Program-made: the position numbers and the translations under genes
DNA from: an uncultured Spirochaetota bacterium
Lineage (GTDB): Bacteria; Spirochaetota; UBA4802; UBA5368
Length of the DNA: 18,948 nt
Assembly (NCBI GenBank): GCA_937864375.1
Contig: CALMJO010000231.1
Span: forward strand, 1-18,948
Direction of reading: 5' to 3'
Notes under the pieces: model-generated
Database searches by the model: none
What the model was told of the DNA's origin: nothing
Seen by the model: the letters and a program-made list of their open reading frames with translations, nothing else
In this document: positions 15,158 through 18,948 of the stretch, piece after piece
How positions within the stretch are numbered: position 1 is the stretch's first letter
How the letters are laid out: every line of letters starts with the position of its first letter

Positions 15158-16385
15158 GTGCCCCTGTTTCCTTCCGCTTCTTGAGTGCGAGCGCCTCTTT
15201 CAAACCCTTCTCGCGGATGACCTTGATCTTGAGCCTGGTTTCGGTCATCTTGAAGAAGCGCGTGCCGTATTTTCTCAGGAGCGATTTGTCGATCTCGAAC
15301 CCGAGCCCCGGACGCGTAAAGGCGGCGAGACGCCCCTGGTTGTCCGGCAGGATGGGCGCTATGATGCCTTCCCTGAACTCCGGCACCCATGACGGCTCCT
15401 CGAGCGGGTATTCCAGGGGCAGATCGTTCTTGGGATCCGAAAGCACCATGTTCCAGTTAACGTAGAACCCGATGCCGTTCGTCCACGTGTGCGGCGTGTA
15501 GGCCCGCTTCTTCGCCTTGCACAAATCCATGACCTGCTTCACCTGTGCGATACCGCCGGCGAAGGTCGCGTCGGGCTGGTAAATGTGGAAACAGTCCTTC
15601 TCCAGCATGATCTTGATCTCGTCCCACCCGTAATTGAGCTCGGCGCCCGAGATCTTGATCTTGGATGCGCGCTTGAGCTTCGCGCTGTCCTCGTAATTGC
15701 GGGAATCGAGCGGCTCCTCCAGCCACTCGAGGCCGTTCGCGTGGCAGGCGGCTGCGAATTCCTTCGCGCGCGCCAGGTCCCATGCGGGAACGCGGTCGAC
15801 GATGCTCACGAGCCAGCCCTGGTTCGCGTCCACCCCGAGGGTGAGCACGCCCTTGAGGCGCTTAGCGATCGTTTCCATGTTCCTGATGTCCTCTTTGAGC
15901 GTGCGGCTCTTCACACGCAGCTTCGCGGTCCTGAATCCCCTGGATCGCATGTCCAGCAGGTAGTCCACCCGTCTCTCCGGCTCCTGCATTTCTCCGGTAG
16001 AGCAATACACGTCTATGGTACGGGCCTTTCCGCCCAGGAGCTCGTATACCGGCTTGCCCTGCATTTTCCCCATGATGTCCCAGCATGCGGGTTCAATCCA
16101 GAAATTCCTCCATCCCAGGATCCCGGCCTGCTTGAGCAGGCTCTGCATGCGGTCCACGTCCGTGGGGTCGGCCCCCATCAGGTAGCCTCCAAGCAGGTCC
16201 CCCAGGCCCTCGCGCTCCTTCCCCATGGCCGAGCCCGCGGAATAGCCCTCGACGCCGTCGTCGGTAACGAGCTTGATCAGCGTGAACCGGTTGTGCGTCT
16301 GCGGATAGCCCGGTATCCAGGTGGGCCAGAACGTCGTCCTGAGCGGAACCGATACGTGATAGAGCTCGATTTTTGAAATCTTCAT
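15150..16385 (-). CDS. Enolase-superfamily sugar-acid dehydratase / racemase (mandelate racemase type)
   Basis: A 411-residue enzyme expected to abstract the alpha-proton of a carboxylate bound to Mg2+. An N-terminal capping domain (1-125) precedes the barrel. Metal ligands: D186 in LGVDANQGW, E223/E224 in WLEEPL, and E249 in SGAEL. The His-Asp dyad of the mandelate racemase subgroup is H299 (YTPHTW) with D272 (YQPDATFAGG). The left-hand base motif KxK reads K155-L-R157, so the second lysine is arginine; only the histidine side may be catalytic, as in several acid-sugar dehydratases. The substrate cannot be named. ATG at 16385 has GGGAGGG five bases upstream. It stands alone and converges on the symporter. 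Its stop is within repeat sequence. Confidence 0.86.
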   Translation of the reverse strand: MKISKIELYHVSVPLRTTFWPTWIPGYPQTHNRFTLIKLVTDDGVEGYSAGSAMGKEREGLGDLLGGYLMGADPTDVDRMQSLLKQAGILGWRNFWIEPACWDIMGKMQGKPVYELLGGKARTIDVYCSTGEMQEPERRVDYLLDMRSRGFRTAKLRVKSRTLKEDIRNMETIAKRLKGVLTLGVDANQGWLVSIVDRVPAWDLARAKEFAAACHANGLEWLEEPLDSRNYEDSAKLKRASKIKISGAELNYGWDEIKIMLEKDCFHIYQPDATFAGGIAQVKQVMDLCKAKKRAYTPHTWTNGIGFYVNWNMVLSDPKNDLPLEYPLEEPSWVPEFREGIIAPILPDNQGRLAAFTRPGLGFEIDKSLLRKYGTRFFKMTETRLKIKVIREKGLKEALALKKRKETGAPS

Positions 16386-16417
16386 TGCATCCCTCCCCGT
16401 GAAATGAATTCCGTTTC

Positions 16418-16445
16418 ACTATACATGGAAAAGCGCGGCGTGCAA
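16418..16445 (-). promoter_or_regulatory. Candidate promoter for the enolase-superfamily gene
   Basis: On the minus strand, TTGCAC (16445-16440) and TATAGT (16423-16418, 5 of 6) are 16 bp apart, placing the start near 16411, about 26 nt before the ATG. It lies just upstream of the acyltransferase remnant's homologous part, so that plus-strand frame no longer needs to be coding here. Confidence 0.45.
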
Positions 16446-16475
16446 GAGATAAATCGGCACCCCGTCGCCATGTCC

Positions 16476-16628
16476 CGATCTCTGGTGAAGTTAATGGGGA
16501 AGCACAGCATCTTCGAGAAACCCTTCGGCGCGATCATGCGATGGCTGGGGGGAATACCCATCGAGAGGAGCGCGTCGCATAACGTGGTCGAGGCCTCCAT
16601 CGAGGAATTCCGTAAAAATGAAAACCTC
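16476..16628 (+). pseudogene. Remnant of a PlsC-type 1-acylglycerol-3-phosphate acyltransferase
   Basis: About 50 codons reading LVKLMGKHSIFEKPFG, then AIMRWLGGIPIERS and SHNVVEASIEEFRKNENL, match the middle of small PlsC-like acyltransferases (the MGKhsLFkgPfG...WLGGIPvdRS region). The family's upstream HxxxxD catalytic motif and the downstream PEGTR motif are both missing, so the enzyme cannot work. The frame runs 16404-16709, but the flanks (before about 16476 and after 16628) have no resemblance to the family. In intact relatives the text after NENL is a hydrophobic strand leading into PEGTR; here it becomes SSSSKWHVSG. The likely cause is deletion on both sides of an ancestral phospholipid-synthesis gene. 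Confidence 0.75.
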
Positions 16629-17056
16629 TCTTCATCTTCGAAATGGCACGTTTCCGGCGTCGAGACATTAAACGACTACCCTCTTCGCCTTACGCCTGTT
16701 TCTACTTGATATCTATCACGATGAGGGAAAAGTCTTCGAAGAGCGAATTACTCCTTCCAGTAGGCTCGTTCCAGGCCTTTCCATGGCGCCCCAGGTACTT
16801 CCTGGCATAAATTGTAAGCTCTTCGTATTCAGGTTTATGCCCGCGATTTCAAAGCGGACCACGGACAGGGTAATTCTTCGCGCGAATGCTGTCATCTTGC
16901 ACGGATTAATCAACCCAAATAAGCGTCTCAAGCATCAAATTTTCCCGTCACGGGGATTGCATCACGACCCTTCCCCCTCCATTATGCTGCTTGACATTTA
17001 CACCGCCGCGCTGTTTCCTGATCGGACCTTATTTTACGGAGCGCCCGCGACGGACC
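16629..17056. other. Gene-poor, less GC-rich stretch between the acyltransferase remnant and the CDF gene
   Basis: I see no intact gene here. The stretch is visibly less GC-rich than its neighbours, and several overlapping short frames on both strands lack the third-position GC bias of genes in this window. The only sub-element with any gene-like look is the minus-strand fragment described separately at 16702-16848. The 3' part holds a perfect -35 hexamer TTGACA (16991-16996) 17 bp from a poor TTTCCT (17014-17019), possibly the promoter of the CDF gene. The whole is consistent with decayed coding DNA. Confidence 0.5.
16702..16848 (-). pseudogene. Possible 3' remnant of an unidentified gene
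   Basis: Minus-strand frame ending in TAG at 16704-16702. It reads, from the upstream stop, NRGHKPEYEELTIYARK, then YLGRHGKAWNEP, and finishes SLFEDFSLIVIDIK. The amphipathic, charged composition and the hydrophobic beta-strand-like ending look like the tail of a real soluble protein, and beyond the in-frame TGA (16851-16849) the reading continues plausibly for some 18 codons (DDSIRAKNYPVRGPL). No start codon with a ribosome site exists. I cannot name the family; it may be chance. Confidence 0.25.
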
Positions 17057-17980
17057 ATGTACAGGAACCGCCTCCTAAAGACCGCCTCGCTCATCAGCAT
17101 CGCCGGGAACCTGGCCCTGGCGCTGCTCAAGATCGTCGCGGGCGCGCTCTCCGGCAGCATGGCGGTTCTTGCCGACGGGCTCGACAGTCTTTCGGACGTG
17201 GTCATTTCGTTCATCACCCTCGCCGCCGGCATCATCATAAGCCGTCCGCCGGACCGGGAGCACCCCTACGGCCATTTCAGGGCCGAAACCATCGCCACCT
17301 CGATCCTCTCGTTCGTGATCTTTTTCATTGGCGGGCAGATGTGCATCCTCACGGCGCACAAGCTCATCGCGGGCGACCCCATCGGGATGCCCGAAACGCT
17401 CGCCGTGTGGGCGACGATCGCCTCGATCGCGGGAAAGAGCCTTCTCTCGTGGAGCCAGTTCTTCCTTGGGAAAAAAACTGGCAGCAGCATGCTCGTCGCG
17501 AACGGGCAGAACATGCTGAACGATACCATCACCTCGATTGGCGTGCTTGCCGGCCTGGGAATCGCCTACTATTTTGACGCTCCCATACTCGACAGGGCGC
17601 TTGCGCTCGTCATAGGCGCATGGATCATGGTGAGCGCGGTGCGCATATTCATGGGCCTGGTAGTGGAGCTCATGGAGGGACACGACGAGCGCAGGCCCTA
17701 CCGGGAGATATGCGAGGCCGTCACGGAGGTTTCGGGCGCCATGAACCCGCACCGCATGAGGATACGCCGCCTGGGCCCCATGTACGTGATCGACCTCGAC
17801 GTGGAGGTTGACGGGTCCATGAGCGTCATTGACGCGCACGACATCGCGGTAAAGGTCGAGGAGCGCATCCGGGCGCGTCTCGACAATGTGTTCGACATCG
17901 TCATCCACATGGAGCCCATGGGCAATAAGGAATGCAGCGAGGGCTACGGGCTTACCGCGCACGACATAAGGTCCGAATAG
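17057..17980 (+). CDS. Cation diffusion facilitator (CDF) metal exporter with altered metal site
   Basis: A 307-residue inner-membrane divalent-metal/proton antiporter with six hydrophobic segments in residues 10-200 and a cytoplasmic ferredoxin-like C-terminal domain (about 210-300, ending IVIHMEPMG). The helix-2 site is D43-SLS-D47. The loop site (YiiP D68/H71/H75 equivalent) is D66, H69, H73 in PPDREHPYGH. The helix-5 partner, normally HxxxD or DxxxD, is N152-MLN-D156, so the transport site would be D-D-N-D. Loss of histidine usually goes with Mn2+ or Fe2+ rather than Zn2+; the specificity here is inference. I prefer ATG at 17057; an upstream TTG at 16991 in frame adds 22 residues without family character. 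No strong Shine-Dalgarno is seen at either. Confidence 0.87.
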   Translation: MYRNRLLKTASLISIAGNLALALLKIVAGALSGSMAVLADGLDSLSDVVISFITLAAGIIISRPPDREHPYGHFRAETIATSILSFVIFFIGGQMCILTAHKLIAGDPIGMPETLAVWATIASIAGKSLLSWSQFFLGKKTGSSMLVANGQNMLNDTITSIGVLAGLGIAYYFDAPILDRALALVIGAWIMVSAVRIFMGLVVELMEGHDERRPYREICEAVTEVSGAMNPHRMRIRRLGPMYVIDLDVEVDGSMSVIDAHDIAVKVEERIRARLDNVFDIVIHMEPMGNKECSEGYGLTAHDIRSE

Positions 17981-18028
17981 CCTTCCCGCCGTGCATGCCG
18001 CCCTCCCCGAGGGAACGCCGTAAAATAC

Positions 18029-18499
18029 ATGCAGGGAAAAAAGCCATCCACCGCTTCCCTCGACGCCCTCCTCGCGGAGTGCGCGGTGGACCATTTCAGC
18101 GGCACCGGCAAGGGAGGGCGGAACCGCAACCGGCACTACCACTGCGTGCGCCTGCGCCACCGCCCCACCGGCCTGATCGCCGTGGGCACCGAGCACCGCT
18201 CGCTTGCGCGGAACCGGGAGCTCGCTCTCGCGCGACTCGCGGAAAAGCTCGCCGCCAGGAGTTATACGCCTCCGCCAAGGAAGCCCACGCGCATGCCCCG
18301 CGCCGCCCGCGTACGGAGGCTTGACTCCAAGGCGCACACCGGCAGGAAGAAGGCGGTACGGAAAAAAAATTTCCGACCGCGACGGCGCCGACTGACGCCC
18401 CGCGCGCCCCTGCGGCCCGGGGCCGAGTCGGACCCCAATAATTATTTGATTTTTTCGCGCTGCGGGTGTATTCCATGTGAAGAAAGGAGACCTTCATGA
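18029..18499 (+). CDS. Stand-alone release-factor (RF-1) domain protein with GGR in place of GGQ; probable frameshift at A8
   Basis: Residues 18-70 match the peptidyl-tRNA hydrolase domain of class I release factors and of the small rescue proteins (ArfB/YaeJ-like) in sequence order: SGTGKGGRNRNR, then VRLRHRPTGL and EHRSLARNRELALARL. The catalytic tripeptide GGQ reads G29-G30-R31 (codon CGG, one base from CAG), so hydrolysis of peptidyl-tRNA is doubtful. The tail is basic, as in ribosome-rescue relatives. At A8 (18362-18369) the frame probably shifts: a -1 shift gives a short natural end, KKISDRDGAD, with a stop at 18393-18395 (121 residues). The literal frame runs to 18499 through rare CGA/AGA codons and the glgP promoter, and overlaps the glgP ATG by four bases. 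The ATG at 18029 has only a distant GAGGGAA upstream. Confidence 0.7.
   Translation: MQGKKPSTASLDALLAECAVDHFSGTGKGGRNRNRHYHCVRLRHRPTGLIAVGTEHRSLARNRELALARLAEKLAARSYTPPPRKPTRMPRAARVRRLDSKAHTGRKKAVRKKNFRPRRRRLTPRAPLRPGAESDPNNYLIFSRCGCIPCEERRPS
18446..18474 (+). promoter_or_regulatory. Candidate sigma70 promoter for glycogen phosphorylase
   Basis: TTGATT (18446-18451, 4 of 6) and TATTCC (18469-18474, 3 of 6) are 17 bp apart, in the only AT-rich patch near the gene, with a start near 18481. AAAGGAG (18483-18489) then lies six bases before the ATG. The promoter falls inside the literal reading frame of the preceding gene, which argues that the preceding gene really ends earlier. Confidence 0.45.
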
Positions 18500-18948
18500 C
18501 AGCGCGAAAACAAGCCCGTCCCAGGCTCACGCCTTCCAACAATCCCCTGCAGGGAACCGACCTGGAATCCCTGAAGCTCTCGTTCGTCAACCACCTGGAA
18601 TTCTCCCGCGGCAAGGACGAGTATTCCGCCACCGAGCGCGACCTCTTCCACAGCCTCGCGCTGGTCGTGCGCGACCGTCTCATGGAGCGCTGGATCAAGA
18701 CCCAGCAGACCTATTACGACCGGGACGTGAAGCGCGTCTACTACCTGTCCATGGAGTTCCTCATGGGCCGCACGCTGGGCAACAGCCTGATCAACCTTGA
18801 TCTCATGGACACCATGAGAAAGGCCGCCGACGAGCTGGGCCATTCGTACGACGCGCTCTCCGAGGCGGAGTGGGACGCGGGCCTTGGCAACGGGGGGCTT
18901 GGACGCCTCGCCGCCTGCTTCATGGATTCTCTCGCCACCCTCGAGATA
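18496..18948 (+). CDS. glgP: Glycogen/starch/alpha-glucan phosphorylase, 5' part
   Basis: The first 151 residues of a GT35 phosphorylase that releases glucose 1-phosphate from alpha-1,4-glucans using pyridoxal phosphate. Family-specific blocks are clear: VYYLSMEFLMGRTLGNSLINL (about 76-96) and DAGLGNGGLGRLAACFMDSLATLE (about 127-150), the latter forming the substrate and regulatory core near the N-terminal domain interface. The window ends here, so the PLP lysine and catalytic half are not visible. ATG at 18496 is supported by AAAGGAG six bases upstream. Full-length relatives are about 800-850 residues. The preceding release-factor-domain frame overlaps by four bases only if its frameshift is ignored. 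Confidence 0.95.
   Translation, partial: MTARKQARPRLTPSNNPLQGTDLESLKLSFVNHLEFSRGKDEYSATERDLFHSLALVVRDRLMERWIKTQQTYYDRDVKRVYYLSMEFLMGRTLGNSLINLDLMDTMRKAADELGHSYDALSEAEWDAGLGNGGLGRLAACFMDSLATLEI

Noticed and set aside
15489..16376. 295-codon plus-strand open frame
   Set aside because: It is antisense to the enolase-superfamily gene with its complete metal-ligand set.
17075..18337. 420-codon minus-strand open frame
   Set aside because: It is antisense to the CDF and release-factor-like genes; no recognisable domain, and the CDF frame has six hydrophobic segments.

Overview
The window looks like one end of a metagenome-derived or draft contig from a GC-rich (roughly 60%) Gram-negative-type bacterium. 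No gene here fixes the phylum. The mix of a short AMP nucleosidase, an M16C PreP-type protease, a 3-ketosphinganine-reductase-like SDR, a PilZ protein and a stand-alone release-factor-domain protein would suit a spirochaete or a similar environmental lineage, but that is a low-confidence guess. Bases 1-30 are not genomic: they are the Nextera read-1 transposase adapter left on the assembly, and they truncate the first gene artificially.

Layout. 31-480 (-): 5' part of a REC-PAS signalling protein. 660-1010 (+): rnpB, the RNase P RNA, tail to tail with amn. 4733-1017 (-): M16C zinc protease then AMP nucleosidase, an apparent two-gene operon. 4948-5430 (+): small secreted protein. 8076-5454 (-): secreted Amidase_3-type peptidoglycan amidase overlapping a YhcC-type radical SAM gene. 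8215-10742 (+): compact operon of a PilZ protein, an extended SDR of the 3beta-HSD/epimerase kind, and a KDSR-like SDR, probably acting on lipids. 10823-15092: beta-fructoside (sucrose-type) utilisation cluster, with GH32 hydrolase and PfkB fructokinase on (-) and a divergent GPH-family sugar symporter on (+). 15150-16385 (-): enolase-superfamily (mandelate racemase type) dehydratase. 16386-17056: gene-poor and decayed, holding a remnant of a PlsC-type acyltransferase. 17057-17980 (+): cation diffusion facilitator. 18029-18499 (+): release-factor-domain protein with an altered GGQ motif and a probable frameshift. 18496-end (+): 5' part of glycogen phosphorylase.

How the parts work together. 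The sugar cluster is self-consistent: the symporter imports a beta-fructoside, the cytosolic GH32 enzyme (no signal peptide) cleaves it, and the fructokinase phosphorylates the released fructose. The cluster is bracketed by two islands of the same palindromic intergenic repeat (10738-10812 and 15081-15157), and the stop codons of three flanking or internal genes lie inside repeat sequence. The PilZ-SDR-SDR operon pairs a c-di-GMP sensor with two oxidoreductases of kinds known from membrane-lipid synthesis. I see no CRISPR array, tRNA, rRNA, transposase, integrase or recognisable defence system.

The observations most worth following are the KDSR-like/extended-SDR pair behind PilZ, the GGR-for-GGQ release-factor-like protein with its A8 frameshift, the repeat-bracketed sugar cassette, the acyltransferase remnant, and the adapter contamination.
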